From assembly GCA_021799275.1 (NCBI GenBank), contig JAJZAT010000009.1, forward strand, positions 1-64,000: DNA of 64,000 bases, given 5' to 3'. The DNA comes from Bacillota bacterium. Its GTDB lineage: Bacteria > Bacillota > Sulfobacillia > JAJZYS01 > JAJYTV01. The notes under the pieces were generated by a model. That model did not search any database. It worked only from the letters and a program-made list of their open reading frames with translations, and was not told where the DNA came from. Made by a program: the position numbers and the translations under genes. Of this stretch, positions 49,824 through 60,770 are shown in pieces. Within the stretch, counting starts at the first letter, position 1. Every line of letters begins with the position of its first letter.

Positions 49824-51127
49824 TCGAGCGCTACGCGCGCAAGGAGTTCGCGGAGCTCTTCAGCCTCGAGGCGCAGTATAGGCGTTGGCTCGAGGTGGAG
49901 CTCGCGGTGCTCGACGCGCTGGCGGACGCCGGCAGGGTGCCGCGCTCGGCCGTGGAGGAGATACGTGAGCGGGCCGTGATCGACGTCGATCGCATCCTTG
50001 CGATCGAAGCGACGGTGCGCCACGACGTCGTCGCCTTCACGCAGGAAATCGCGGAGAGCGCCGGCCCCGCCGCGCGCTACTTCCATTACGGACTTACCTC
50101 GTCCGACGTCGTCGACACGGCCTGGGGCATCGCCTTGCGCGACGCGAGCGACGTGCTGCTCGCGGATCTCGACGCACTTCTCAAGGTGCTGGCCCGGCGC
50201 GCCTGGGAGGAGCGCGGCACGGCGGTGATCGGGCGGACCCACGGCATCCACGCGGAGCCCACGAGCTTCGGCCTCAAGCTGGCACTCTGGCACGCCGAAC
50301 TCCGCCGTGACCGCGAGCGCCTAATGCGGGCGCGCGACACGGTGGCGGTCGGCAAGATCGCGGGGGCGGTCGGCACGTACGCCGAGCTGCCGCCCGAGAT
50401 CGAGGAGCAGGCGCTCGCAGCGCTCGGCCTCGGGCCCGAGACGGTGCCGACGCAGATCGTGCAGCGGGACCGCCACGCCGAGTGGCTGTTCAGCGTCGCG
50501 ATCATCGGGGCCACGCTCGAAAAGATCGCGACCGAGGTGCGCTCGCTGCAGCGCAGCGAGATCCGGGAGCTCGAGGAGCCGTTCGGCTCCGGCCAGAAGG
50601 GCAGTTCCGCGATGCCGCACAAGCGCAACCCGGTGGTGGCAGAACGCGTCTGCGGCCTCTCGCGCCTCCTGCGCGGCTACCTCGTCGCGGGACTCGAGGA
50701 TGTGGCGCTCTGGCACGAGCGCGACATCTCCCACTCGTCGGTCGAGCGCGTCGCCCTGCCCGACGCGGCGCTCCTCGCCGACTACCTCTTGCGCGACATG
50801 ACCTGGCTCGCGGGCGGCATGAAGATCGACCGCGAGAACATGGAGCGCAACATCTGGAGCAGCGGCGGCCTCGTCTTCTCGCAGCGCGTGCTCTTGCGCC
50901 TCGTGGAGTCCGGACTCTCGCGCGAGGACGCCTACGCCATCGTGCAGAGCCACGCCATGGCGGCGCTCGCGCAGGGTGGGGACTTCCGGGCGGCCCTGCT
51001 CGGGGATCCCAGGGTGACCGAGCGGATCCCGGCGGACGAGTTCGCGGCTCTCTTCGACGTGCGCTCGTATCTGACCCACGTGGACGAGATTCTTCGGCGC
51101 GCAGGCATTCGGGAGGAGGAAGCATGA
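49820..51127 (+). CDS. purB: Adenylosuccinate lyase
   Basis: The 435-aa protein has the fumarase/aspartase-superfamily signature SSAMPHKRNP (near residue 263) with the catalytic serine loop, GLTSSDVVDTA and GRTHGIHAEPTSFG with the catalytic histidine. It removes fumarate from SAICAR (step 8) and from adenylosuccinate. The ATG overlaps the purE stop and its own stop overlaps purC, so translation is chained. Confidence 0.96.
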   Translation: MIERYARKEFAELFSLEAQYRRWLEVELAVLDALADAGRVPRSAVEEIRERAVIDVDRILAIEATVRHDVVAFTQEIAESAGPAARYFHYGLTSSDVVDTAWGIALRDASDVLLADLDALLKVLARRAWEERGTAVIGRTHGIHAEPTSFGLKLALWHAELRRDRERLMRARDTVAVGKIAGAVGTYAELPPEIEEQALAALGLGPETVPTQIVQRDRHAEWLFSVAIIGATLEKIATEVRSLQRSEIRELEEPFGSGQKGSSAMPHKRNPVVAERVCGLSRLLRGYLVAGLEDVALWHERDISHSSVERVALPDAALLADYLLRDMTWLAGGMKIDRENMERNIWSSGGLVFSQRVLLRLVESGLSREDAYAIVQSHAMAALAQGGDFRAALLGDPRVTERIPADEFAALFDVRSYLTHVDEILRRAGIREEEA

Positions 51128-51840
51128 TGCAGAAGGGCGAGTTCGTATACGAGGGCAAGGCCAAGCGCATCTACCGCACGGAGACCCCCGGAGTCTTCTG
51201 GATGGAGTTCAAGGACGACGCGACGGCGCAGAACGGACTCAAGCGCGGCACCATCGGCGACAAGGGCGTCGTCAATACCGAAGTGACGCGGCGCGTGCTG
51301 CAGCACCTCGCGAAGAGCGGCGTGCCGACGCACTTGCGTGAGCAGGTGGGCGAGCGCGACCTCCTGGTGGATGGGCTCGAGATGCTGAAGCTCGAGGTCG
51401 TGATGCGCAACGTGGCGGCAGGGTCACTCGTGAAGCGGCTCGGCATTGAGGAGGGCCGCACCTTCCCGCAGGGCATCGTCGAACTCTATCTGAAGGACGA
51501 CGACCTCGGCGACCCGCTGATCAACGACGACCACGCGCTCGCGATGAACCTCGCGACCGCCGCGGAGCTTGAGCACGTGAAGGACCTCGGGCGCAAGATC
51601 AACATCCTGCTCAAGGAGTACTTCCTGGCCGCCGACCTGATCCTCGTCGACTTCAAGCTCGAGTTCGGCCGCCGTGGCGGCGAGATCGTGCTCGGCGACG
51701 AGGTCACGCCGGACACCTGCAGGCTCTGGGACCGCGAGACGCGCAAGAAGCTCGACAAGGACCGCTTCCGCCAGGATCTCGGCGGGGTCGAGGAAGCCTA
51801 CCAGGAAGTCCTGCGCCGCCTGGTGGCAGCGCATGCCTGA
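51124..51840 (+). CDS. purC: SAICAR synthetase
   Basis: The ~238-aa protein begins with the family's YEGKAKRIYRT, and has LEVVMRNVAAGSLVKR, DDDLGDPLINDDHA, LVDFKLEFG and LGDEVTPDTCRLWD, all typical of PurC. It joins aspartate to CAIR with ATP. Two ATG codons stand in tandem (51124, 51127); AGGAGG is at 4 and 7 bases respectively, so the second is the better start. It overlaps purB on the left and purS on the right by 8 bases. Confidence 0.95.
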   Translation: MMQKGEFVYEGKAKRIYRTETPGVFWMEFKDDATAQNGLKRGTIGDKGVVNTEVTRRVLQHLAKSGVPTHLREQVGERDLLVDGLEMLKLEVVMRNVAAGSLVKRLGIEEGRTFPQGIVELYLKDDDLGDPLINDDHALAMNLATAAELEHVKDLGRKINILLKEYFLAADLILVDFKLEFGRRGGEIVLGDEVTPDTCRLWDRETRKKLDKDRFRQDLGGVEEAYQEVLRRLVAAHA

Positions 51841-52084
51841 GTATCGCGCACATCTCCAGGTCCGGCTGCGCCAGGGTGTCCTCGACCCCGCCGGCCAGGC
51901 GGTCGGACATGCCCTCAGGGACCTCGGCTTCCCGGCCCGCGACGTGGGCGTGGGCAAGCTCCTTGAACTGACGGTGGAGGCCGCCTCGGCCGAGGCGGCC
52001 GAGGCCGAGGTGCGCCGCATGGCGGCCGAGCTTCTGGTGAATCCGGTGCTCGAAGACTACGACCTCGAACTCCTGCCGCGATGA
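51833..52084 (+). CDS. purS: FGAM synthase subunit PurS
   Basis: This 83-aa protein has the ferredoxin-like PurS fold with VRLRQGVLDPAGQAVGHALRDLGF and the VGVGKLLEL strand. PurS bridges PurL and PurQ and helps channel ammonia in the three-part FGAM synthase of Bacillota. It overlaps purC (8 bases) and purQ (ATGA). Confidence 0.94.
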   Translation: MPEYRAHLQVRLRQGVLDPAGQAVGHALRDLGFPARDVGVGKLLELTVEAASAEAAEAEVRRMAAELLVNPVLEDYDLELLPR

Positions 52085-52788
52085 GAGCGGACATTCTGGT
52101 CTTCCCTGGCTCGAACTGCGACCTCGACACCGAGATCGCGCTGCGCGAGGCCCTGCCGGGGTGGCAGGTGGAGCGCCAATGGCACGACGGGGCGCACCTC
52201 GGTGAGAGCCAGTTCTGTGTCCTGCCCGGAGGATTCGCCTATGGCGACTACCTCCGGGCCGGCGCCCTCGCGGCTCGTAGCGGGGCGATCGCTGAGGTGC
52301 GGCGGCTGATCGAGCGGGGTGGGCTCGTGCTTGGCATCTGCAATGGCTTTCAGGTCCTGGTCGAGGCCGGCATCCTGCCTGGCGCCTTTCAGGCCAACAC
52401 CGTGCAGCATTTCGTCTGCCGCGATGCGCACCTGCGCGTGGAACGCGCTCGTTCGCCTTTCCTCGCCGACTTCGCCGAGGGTGATGTGCTGACGCTGCCG
52501 ATCGCCCATCAGGAGGGCAACTACCGCCTGACCGCGGACGAATACCGCCGCCTAAAGGATGAGGGACGCATCGCCTTCACTTACTGCGGCCCCCATGGCG
52601 AGTCGGGTGACGAGCACAATCCGAACGGCTCCTATGCGGGTGTTGCCGGGGTCCTGGGGGCCGAGGGCCGCGTGCTGGGCATGATGCCGCATCCGGAGCG
52701 GGCTGCATGGCCCGCGGTTGGGCGCAAGGACGGCCTCGGCATCCTCGCGGCGGCGCTCGCACCGAGACTTGAGGGAGGTGGCCACTGA
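52081..52788 (+). CDS. purQ: FGAM synthase glutaminase subunit PurQ
   Basis: The 235-aa class I amidotransferase has FPGSNCDLDTE, PGGFAYGDYLR, the nucleophile Cys in LGICNGFQ (near residue 87) and the His-Glu pair in PHPERA. It releases ammonia from glutamine for PurL. It starts in the purS stop and ends in the purL start (TGATG). Confidence 0.95.
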   Translation: MRADILVFPGSNCDLDTEIALREALPGWQVERQWHDGAHLGESQFCVLPGGFAYGDYLRAGALAARSGAIAEVRRLIERGGLVLGICNGFQVLVEAGILPGAFQANTVQHFVCRDAHLRVERARSPFLADFAEGDVLTLPIAHQEGNYRLTADEYRRLKDEGRIAFTYCGPHGESGDEHNPNGSYAGVAGVLGAEGRVLGMMPHPERAAWPAVGRKDGLGILAAALAPRLEGGGH

Positions 52789-54932
52789 TGCCTGAAGCAG
52801 CGACGGTGGCCGGCCTGACCCGGGACGAGGCGAAGGAGGCGCGCCGCAGGGCCGGGCGCGACCTCGGCGCGCTCGAATGGGCGATCCTCGCCGTGCAGTG
52901 GTCCGAGCACTGCGCCTACAAGCACTCGAAAGAGCTTTTGCGGTCCCTGCCGAAGGATGGAGCGCACGTGATGGCTGGGCCCGGCGCCAGCGCCGGGGTG
53001 CTCGACCTCGGGGACGGCTGGGCTTGCGCGGCGAAGATCGAGTCGCACAACCATCCCTCCGCCGTGGAGCCGCTGCAGGGCGCCGCCACAGGTCTTGGCG
53101 GGATCATGCGCGACGTGCTCGCGATGGGCGCCCGTCCGGCGGCCTTCCTGGACGCCCTCAGGTTCGGCCCGCTCGACGATCCGAAAAGCGCCTTCCTCGC
53201 CCGCGGGGTCGTGGCGGGTGTGGGCCACTACGGCAACTGCGTCGGCGTCCCGACCGTGGGCGGCGATGTCTACTACCACCCGAGCTACCAGCGCAATCCC
53301 CTCGTGAACGCGATGTGCGTCGGCTTCCTGCGGCACGGCGAGATGCGCAGCGCCGCGGCGGCCGGCGACGGCAACGCCTTCCTGCTGCTAGGTGCGGCTA
53401 CCGGACGCGACGGCATCGGCGGCGCCGCCTTCGCCTCCGTGGAACTGCAGGCCGACGCGGCGCAGGACCGGCCGCGTGTCCAGGTCGGGGATCCCTTCTA
53501 CGGCAAGCTGTTGATCGAGGCGACGCTCGAGATCCTGCGGGAGCTGCCCGTCGTCGCGATCCAGGACCTCGGCGCTGGCGGCCTGGCTGGCGCGGCCATC
53601 GAGATGTGCCACCAGGGCGGCGTCGGCGCGGAGATCGAACTCGCGGCGGTGCCCTTGCGGGCCCAGGACCTCACACCGCCGGAGATTCTGCTCTCCGAGA
53701 GCCAGGAGCGCATGCTGCTCTGCCTGAGCCCGCAGGACATCCCGGCGGCGCAGGCGGTCGCGAAGCGTTATGGCGTGGAGGCGGCCCAGGTTGGTCGCAT
53801 CACGGCGAAGCCGACCATGCGCTTCCTTTATGAGAGCGAGTGCCTGAGCGAGCTCAAGACGTCAATCTATGCCGAAGCGCCGCTGCGCAGCCTGCCCCAG
53901 GGCGCCGCGCCCAAGGTGGCGGGGGCCATGTCGGCGGCTTCTCCTGTCGCGCGGGAAGACCTCTTGCGGATGCTCACGCTCCCGGACCTTTGCGACCGCT
54001 CGCCGATCTACGCCACCTACGACCAGGACGTGGGCCTGCGCACCGTCGTCCGGCCGGGACTCGACGCCGCCGTCCTGCGCGCCGCGCCGGGAGCTCCCGG
54101 CGTGGCCGTCACGACCGACCAGAACCCCCGGCTTTGCGCCATTTCGGCCCGCCTGGGGGCGGAACACGCGGTCGCGGAAGCGGCCCGCAACGTCATCGCG
54201 CGCGGCGCCGTGCCCATCGGACTGACGAACTGCCTCAACCTCCCGAGCCCCGAGCACCCCGCGGGCGCAGCCGCGCTGCGCGACGTGATCGAGGGGATCC
54301 GGCAGGCGGCGCTTGCGCTCTCCCTGCCGGTGACGGGCGGCAACGTCAGTCTCTACAACGAGGCGGAAGCTGTCGCGATCGTGCCGACGCCGGTCATCGG
54401 CATGATCGGCCTCCTGCCGGATCCCGAGCGTGCGATCGGCGTCGCGCCGTCGCCGCCTGGCGCCGCGGTGCTCCTGCTCGGCGACCCCGGCACGAGTCTC
54501 GCGGGGAGCGTCTACGCGGAGATGAAGGGACTCGGGGAGGCCGAACCCGCCGCACCGGACTACGGCGCCCTGAGGCGCATGACCGCCCTGATCGGCGATG
54601 GGAGCGCGCGGGAGGAGATCCTCCTCCTGCATGATCTCGCGGACGGCGGTCTCCTGGTGGCCTTGGCGGAAGTCGCGCTCCATACCGGCCTCGGCCTCGA
54701 TCTGAGGCTCGAGAGTTCGGAGGCGGCGTTCCTCTTCGGCGAGCCCAGCGCCCAGTTCGTCGCGCTCGCCAGCCGCGCGGATGCCGTGGCGGCGGCCGCG
54801 ACAAGGGCGGGTGTCTCCTGCCGGGAACTTGGCCGCACGACGGCGGACGGCAACCTTAGGATCGCGGCGCCGGCCGGCGTGATGGAGTTCGCTCAGTCTG
54901 AGCTGCGCAAGGCTTGGAGGCGAGAGGCATGA
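52788..54932 (+). CDS. purL: FGAM synthase large subunit PurL
   Basis: The 714-aa small-type PurL has the PurM-like ATP-binding halves: WSEHCAYKHSKELL near residue 42, KIESHNHPSAVEP near 84, VAGVGHYGNCVGVPTVGGD, and in the second half TGGNVSLYNE. It converts FGAR to FGAM with ATP and ammonia from PurQ. The length fits the Bacillus enzyme (742 aa) and not the fused 1300-aa form. It overlaps purQ and purF. Confidence 0.95.
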   Translation: MPEAATVAGLTRDEAKEARRRAGRDLGALEWAILAVQWSEHCAYKHSKELLRSLPKDGAHVMAGPGASAGVLDLGDGWACAAKIESHNHPSAVEPLQGAATGLGGIMRDVLAMGARPAAFLDALRFGPLDDPKSAFLARGVVAGVGHYGNCVGVPTVGGDVYYHPSYQRNPLVNAMCVGFLRHGEMRSAAAAGDGNAFLLLGAATGRDGIGGAAFASVELQADAAQDRPRVQVGDPFYGKLLIEATLEILRELPVVAIQDLGAGGLAGAAIEMCHQGGVGAEIELAAVPLRAQDLTPPEILLSESQERMLLCLSPQDIPAAQAVAKRYGVEAAQVGRITAKPTMRFLYESECLSELKTSIYAEAPLRSLPQGAAPKVAGAMSAASPVAREDLLRMLTLPDLCDRSPIYATYDQDVGLRTVVRPGLDAAVLRAAPGAPGVAVTTDQNPRLCAISARLGAEHAVAEAARNVIARGAVPIGLTNCLNLPSPEHPAGAAALRDVIEGIRQAALALSLPVTGGNVSLYNEAEAVAIVPTPVIGMIGLLPDPERAIGVAPSPPGAAVLLLGDPGTSLAGSVYAEMKGLGEAEPAAPDYGALRRMTALIGDGSAREEILLLHDLADGGLLVALAEVALHTGLGLDLRLESSEAAFLFGEPSAQFVALASRADAVAAAATRAGVSCRELGRTTADGNLRIAAPAGVMEFAQSELRKAWRREA

Positions 54933-56299
54933 CGGGCGAACTGCGCGAGGCGTGCGGCGTCTTTGGCATCGTCGGCCGCCCGGATGCGGCCGCGCTCACT
55001 GCGGAGGCCCTCTTCGCGCTACAGCATCGCGGCCAGGAGAGCGCCGGCATCGCCGTGCTCGACGAGGGTGCCATCCGCCTGCACAAGGGCATGGGACTCG
55101 TGCATGAGGTCTTCCAGCTGGAGGACGTGAAGCGGCTGCGCGGCGAGGCCGCCATCGGCCACGTCCGCTATTCGACGACAGGCGCGTCGCGCCCCGAGAA
55201 CGCGCAGCCCCTCTACGTGCGCGCACACCTGGGACCGTTCGCCCTCGCGCACAACGGCAACCTCGTCGACGCGCTTCATGCGCGCGACCGTCTGGAGCGC
55301 GAAGGCGCCATCTTCCAAACCACCACCGACACCGAAGTGGTGGCGCACCTGATGGCGCGGTCGAAGAGACAAAGCCTCGAGGAGGCGTTCCAGGACGCCC
55401 TCCGGCAGCTGAGCGGCGGCTACGCCTTCGCCCTTCTGACGCCTGGGGGCGTCCTAGGCGCGCGCGATCCCTTCGGTATCCGGCCGCTCGTCCTCGGCCG
55501 GCTGCACGGCATGCCGTGCATTGCGTCGGAAACCTGTGCCCTCATGGCGATCGGCGCGGAATACGAGCGCGAGGTGGCGCCGGGCGAGGTGGTGCAGCTC
55601 GACCTTCAGGGGGGCGTCCATGTGCTCACCCCAGGCGACGCGTCGCATGAGAAGCTCTGCGCGTTCGAGCTCATCTACTTCGCCAGGCCCGACTCGAGGT
55701 GCGACGGCGAGTCCATCTACCTGGCCCGGCGCCGCCTCGGTCAGCAGCTGGCCATGGAGGCCCCTGCCCCGGCCGACGTCGTGCTCGGTGTGCCGGACTC
55801 GAGCCTGCCGGCGGCCGAGGGCTACGCCGCGGAACTTTCCCTGCCGCAGGAGCTTGGCCTCGTGAAGAACCGCTATGTCGGGCGCACCTTCATCCACCCC
55901 GCGCAGCATAGCCGCGAGAGCGGCGTGCAGCGCAAACTGACGGTGGTGAGCGAGGTGGTGCGGGGACGGCGCGTCGTTCTCATCGACGACTCGCTCGTGC
56001 GCGGCACCACGATGCGCCACCTCACGCGCCTCCTGCGCGATGCCGGCGCGGTCGAGGTCCATGTGCGCATCGCATCGCCGCGCTATCTGCATCCGTGCCA
56101 CTACGGCATCGACACCTCGAACCGCGACGAGCTGATCGCCGCGGCCGCCGGCGAAGACGAGCTCAAGGGGCTGATCGGCGCCGACTCGCTCAGATTCCTC
56201 TCGGCTCAGGGCGTTCTCAGGGCGACTGGGCGTCCGGACCATTGCCTTGCCTGCTTCACGGGCGAGTATCCCGTACCGGTCGCAGAGAGCGAAATCTGA
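54929..56299 (+). CDS. purF: Amidophosphoribosyltransferase
   Basis: The 456-aa protein is of the iron-sulfur, propeptide type of B. subtilis: the glutaminase nucleophile Cys follows a short leader (MTGELREA-CGVFG), HNGNLVDA is the glutaminase loop, the PRPP motif is VVLIDDSLVRGTT, and the cluster cysteines can be seen in EKLCAFE, LHPCHYG and HCLACFTG. It makes phosphoribosylamine, the first committed step, and is probably feedback-inhibited by nucleotides. GGAGG precedes the ATG by 9 bases, and the start overlaps purL (ATGA). Confidence 0.96.
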   Translation: MTGELREACGVFGIVGRPDAAALTAEALFALQHRGQESAGIAVLDEGAIRLHKGMGLVHEVFQLEDVKRLRGEAAIGHVRYSTTGASRPENAQPLYVRAHLGPFALAHNGNLVDALHARDRLEREGAIFQTTTDTEVVAHLMARSKRQSLEEAFQDALRQLSGGYAFALLTPGGVLGARDPFGIRPLVLGRLHGMPCIASETCALMAIGAEYEREVAPGEVVQLDLQGGVHVLTPGDASHEKLCAFELIYFARPDSRCDGESIYLARRRLGQQLAMEAPAPADVVLGVPDSSLPAAEGYAAELSLPQELGLVKNRYVGRTFIHPAQHSRESGVQRKLTVVSEVVRGRRVVLIDDSLVRGTTMRHLTRLLRDAGAVEVHVRIASPRYLHPCHYGIDTSNRDELIAAAAGEDELKGLIGADSLRFLSAQGVLRATGRPDHCLACFTGEYPVPVAESEI

Positions 56300-56313
56300 A
56301 AGGGGCCAGCGAC

Positions 56314-57324
56314 GTGAGTGAGGCATACCGGCGCTCGGGCGTCGACCTTCGCGCTAAGGAGGAACTGCTCGGGCACCTCAAGGCGATCGGACGACTCGCT
56401 TCGCGCCCGGAGGTGATGGCGGGCATCGGCGGCTTCGGCGGCCTGTTCCGGTTGCAAGGCTACGCGGACCCGGTGCTCGTCGCGGGAGCCGACGGCGTCG
56501 GCACGAAGCTGATGCTGGCCCAGGAGCTCGGCGATCTCTCGGGGGTGGGCCAGGACGTGCTGGCCATGGTCGCCAACGACGTGCTCTGCCAGGGCGCCGA
56601 GATGCTTTTCTTCCTTGATTACATCGGGGTCGGCCATCTCGTGCCCGAGGAAGTGGCGCAGGTCGTGGCGGGCGTCGGCAAGGCCTGCGCCAACATCGGC
56701 TGCGCGCTCCTCGGCGGGGAGACGGCGGAACTGCCGGACCTCTTTTCCAAGGGCGGCCTGGACCTCGTGGGATTCGGCGTCGGCGTGGTGGAGCGCGGGA
56801 GCGTCCTGACGGGTCAGGCGGCCAAGGCTGGCGACCTGCTGATCGGCCTGCCTTCCGACGGCGTGCACAGCAACGGCTTCAGCCTCGTGCGCCGCATCGT
56901 GCGCGAGGCCGGGCTCGACCTCAAGGAGACCTATGGGCTCGGCCGCCCGCTCGGCGAAGTGCTCCTGACGCCTACGCGGCTATATGGTCCAGAGGTGCTG
57001 CCGGCCCTGCGCCAGGGCGGCGTCCACGGTTTGAGCCACATCACGGGCGGTGGCATTCCCGGCAACGTGCCGCGCATGCTGCCCGAGGGACTCGGGGCTC
57101 ACCTGGACCCCGCGGCCTGGCAGGTGCCTGGGGAGTTCGAGCTGCTGCTCGAGCGTGGCGGCATCGCGCGCCAGGAGGCCTACGAGGTCTTCAACATGGG
57201 GCTCGGTCTCGTACTGGCGGTGGCGGCGGCCGAGACGCCGCGCATCATGGCGGCGATCGAGGCGGCTGGCGGCAGGCCGCAGGTGGTGGGCGAGGTCCGC
57301 CCTGGAGATGGGGTGGAGCTTTGA
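56314..57324 (+). CDS. purM: AIR synthase (phosphoribosylformylglycinamidine cyclo-ligase)
   Basis: The 336-aa protein has ADGVGTKLMLA near residue 58, MVANDVLCQGAEMLFFLDYI, LLGGETAELP and ITGGGIPGNVPR. It closes the imidazole ring using ATP. The GTG start at 56314 has AAGGGG 8 bases upstream; the 14 bases after purF form the only real gap in the operon before purH. The stop overlaps purN (TGATG). Confidence 0.95.
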   Translation: MSEAYRRSGVDLRAKEELLGHLKAIGRLASRPEVMAGIGGFGGLFRLQGYADPVLVAGADGVGTKLMLAQELGDLSGVGQDVLAMVANDVLCQGAEMLFFLDYIGVGHLVPEEVAQVVAGVGKACANIGCALLGGETAELPDLFSKGGLDLVGFGVGVVERGSVLTGQAAKAGDLLIGLPSDGVHSNGFSLVRRIVREAGLDLKETYGLGRPLGEVLLTPTRLYGPEVLPALRQGGVHGLSHITGGGIPGNVPRMLPEGLGAHLDPAAWQVPGEFELLLERGGIARQEAYEVFNMGLGLVLAVAAAETPRIMAAIEAAGGRPQVVGEVRPGDGVEL

Positions 57325-57923
57325 TGCGGCTTGCGGTGTTGGTCTCCGGGCACGGCACCAACCTTCGGGCCATCCATCGGGCTATCGAGGCGGGATCGCT
57401 GCCGGCTACCCTGGCGCTCGTGACGGCGGACCGCGCGGCGCCCGCCCTCGACTGGGCCAAGGGCCAGGGCCTCGCGACCTTCTTCGCCGATGCGCGCCGC
57501 GTCGGCATGCCCCGGTGGGAGCGGGACGTCCTCGCGGAGCTCGATCGCCAGCGGGTGGACGCCGTCGCGCTCGCGGGCTTCCTGCGCATCCTGTCGCCCG
57601 CCTTCGTCGACCGCTTCCCAGGTCGCGTCGTCAACGTGCACCCGTCGCTGTTGCCGGCCTTTCCGGGGCTAGACGCGATCGGGCAGGCCATGCGCTACGG
57701 CGTGCGGGTCACGGGCGTCACGGTGCATCTCGTCGACCATGGTCTCGACGCCGGACCGATCGTCCTGCAGGAGGCGGTCGGGATCGGGCCCGGCGAGTCC
57801 TTGGAGGAGCTTGAGACCCGCGTGCATGCCGTCGAGCACCGGCTGCTGCCGGAGGCCCTGCGCCTCCTGGCCCTGGGCAGGCTCGACGTGCAGGGCCGCA
57901 TCGTGCATATCGCGGAGGGATGA
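57324..57923 (+). CDS. purN: GAR formyltransferase
   Basis: The 199-aa folate-dependent enzyme has VLVSGHGTNLRAI for GAR binding, LAGFLRILSPAFVDRFPGRVVNVHPSLLPAF (partial; the His-Pro-Ser loop with the catalytic residues) and DHGLDAGPIVLQ. It transfers formyl from 10-formyltetrahydrofolate. The ATG at 57324 shares a base with the purM stop. Confidence 0.95.
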   Translation: MRLAVLVSGHGTNLRAIHRAIEAGSLPATLALVTADRAAPALDWAKGQGLATFFADARRVGMPRWERDVLAELDRQRVDAVALAGFLRILSPAFVDRFPGRVVNVHPSLLPAFPGLDAIGQAMRYGVRVTGVTVHLVDHGLDAGPIVLQEAVGIGPGESLEELETRVHAVEHRLLPEALRLLALGRLDVQGRIVHIAEG

Positions 57924-57925
57924 AC

Positions 57926-59412
<1,487 letters not shown>

Positions 59413-59413
<1 letters not shown>

Positions 59414-60648
59414 TGCGCGCGCTCGTACTCGGCAAGGGCGGCCGTGAACACGCCCTCTGCTGGTCGCTCGCGGCAGGCGGCGCTGAGGTCTACGCCTTGC
59501 CGGGCAGCGACGGCATCGCCACGGTTGCGGAGCCTGTCGCCGGCGACCCTCTGCAGACGAGCCAGGTGCTCGACGCGGTGCGCCGCCTTGAGATCGGCCT
59601 CGTCGTGCCAGGACCGGAGGAACCGCTCGTGCGGGGCATCGCGGAGGATCTCAGGGCGCAAGGCGTCGCGGTCTTCGGGCCGGACCGCCAGGGCGCGCAG
59701 ATCGAGGCGAGCAAGGCGTACGCCAAGACGCTGATGCGCGCGGCCGGCATCCCGACCGCCGCCGCATCGCTCTGCCAGGACTTCGGTGCCGTGGAGCAGA
59801 CACTTGCGGTGCACCCCGATCGCACCGTCGTCAAGGCGGACGGCCTCGCCTCGGGCAAGGGCGTCATCGTCGCGGACGACGCCGCCGGGGCCCGCCGCGC
59901 CGCGCGGCGGCTGCTCGGACAGTATAAGAGCGTCCTGCTCGAGGAACGGCTCGAGGGGCCGGAAGTGTCGCTCATCGCGATCTGCGACGGCCGCGATTAC
60001 CGCCTTCTGCCGTTCGCGAGGGACCACAAGCGGCTGCAAAGCGGAGACCTCGGTCCGAACACGGGCGGCATGGGCGCGTTCGCGCCTGTCACCGGTACGC
60101 CCGTCAGCGCGGAGGAGTGCGCTGAGCGCACCATCGCACCGCTTTTAAGGCTCCTCGACGATCGCGGCACCCCCTACCGCGGCGCTCTCTATGCGGGACT
60201 GATCCTGACCGGGCGCGGCCCGATGGTGCTCGAATACAACGTGCGTTTCGGCGACCCGGAAACGCAGGTGCTGATGCCGGCCATCACCGGATCCATCCTG
60301 CCCTGGCTCCAGGGCGCCGCCGACGGGCGCCTGCCGGTGGAGCAGCCAGAGGTGCGTCGTCACGCGCTCGGTGTCGTCCTCGCTGCGCGCGGCTATCCGG
60401 AAGAGCCTGCGACAGGCGACGAGATCACGGGCCTCGAGGCGGCCGAGGCAGGCGGGGCGCTCGTCTTTCACGCGGGCACGCGCAAGGCGGGCGACCGCTG
60501 GACGGTCGCCGGCGGGCGCGTCGTGTGCGTGGTCGGCGTAGGCGCCGGCGACGAGGCTGCGCGCCATGCCGCCTACGCGGGCGCCGCCGCCATCACGTTC
60601 CCAGGAGCTCAATGGCGCGACGACATCGGTGGCGTGCCAGGCCGCTAG
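59413..60648 (+). CDS. purD: GAR synthetase
   Basis: The 411-aa ATP-grasp ligase has VLGKGGREHAL at its start, VPGPEEPLVRGI, VVKADGLASGKGV (near residue 139), NTGGMGAFAP and LEYNVRFGDPETQ with metal-binding residues. It joins glycine to phosphoribosylamine. The ATG shares a base with the purH stop. It is the last gene of the operon; a short hairpin CGGCAT-GCG-ATGCCG (60657-60671) follows without a strong T-run. Confidence 0.95.
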
Positions 60649-60770
60649 CCATGTGCCGGCATGCGATGCCGACGTTTGGCCGCCGACCCTTCCGCGAGCG
60701 CCGAACCGATGTCTCCCAACAGCCTTGGGCACTCTAGCCCTGAACGCTATCAGGGCAGGGTGGTGGCATC

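Noticed and set aside
60737..60756. Hairpin GCCCTGA / TCAGGGC after purD
   Set aside because: No T-run on either strand; insufficient to call a terminator.
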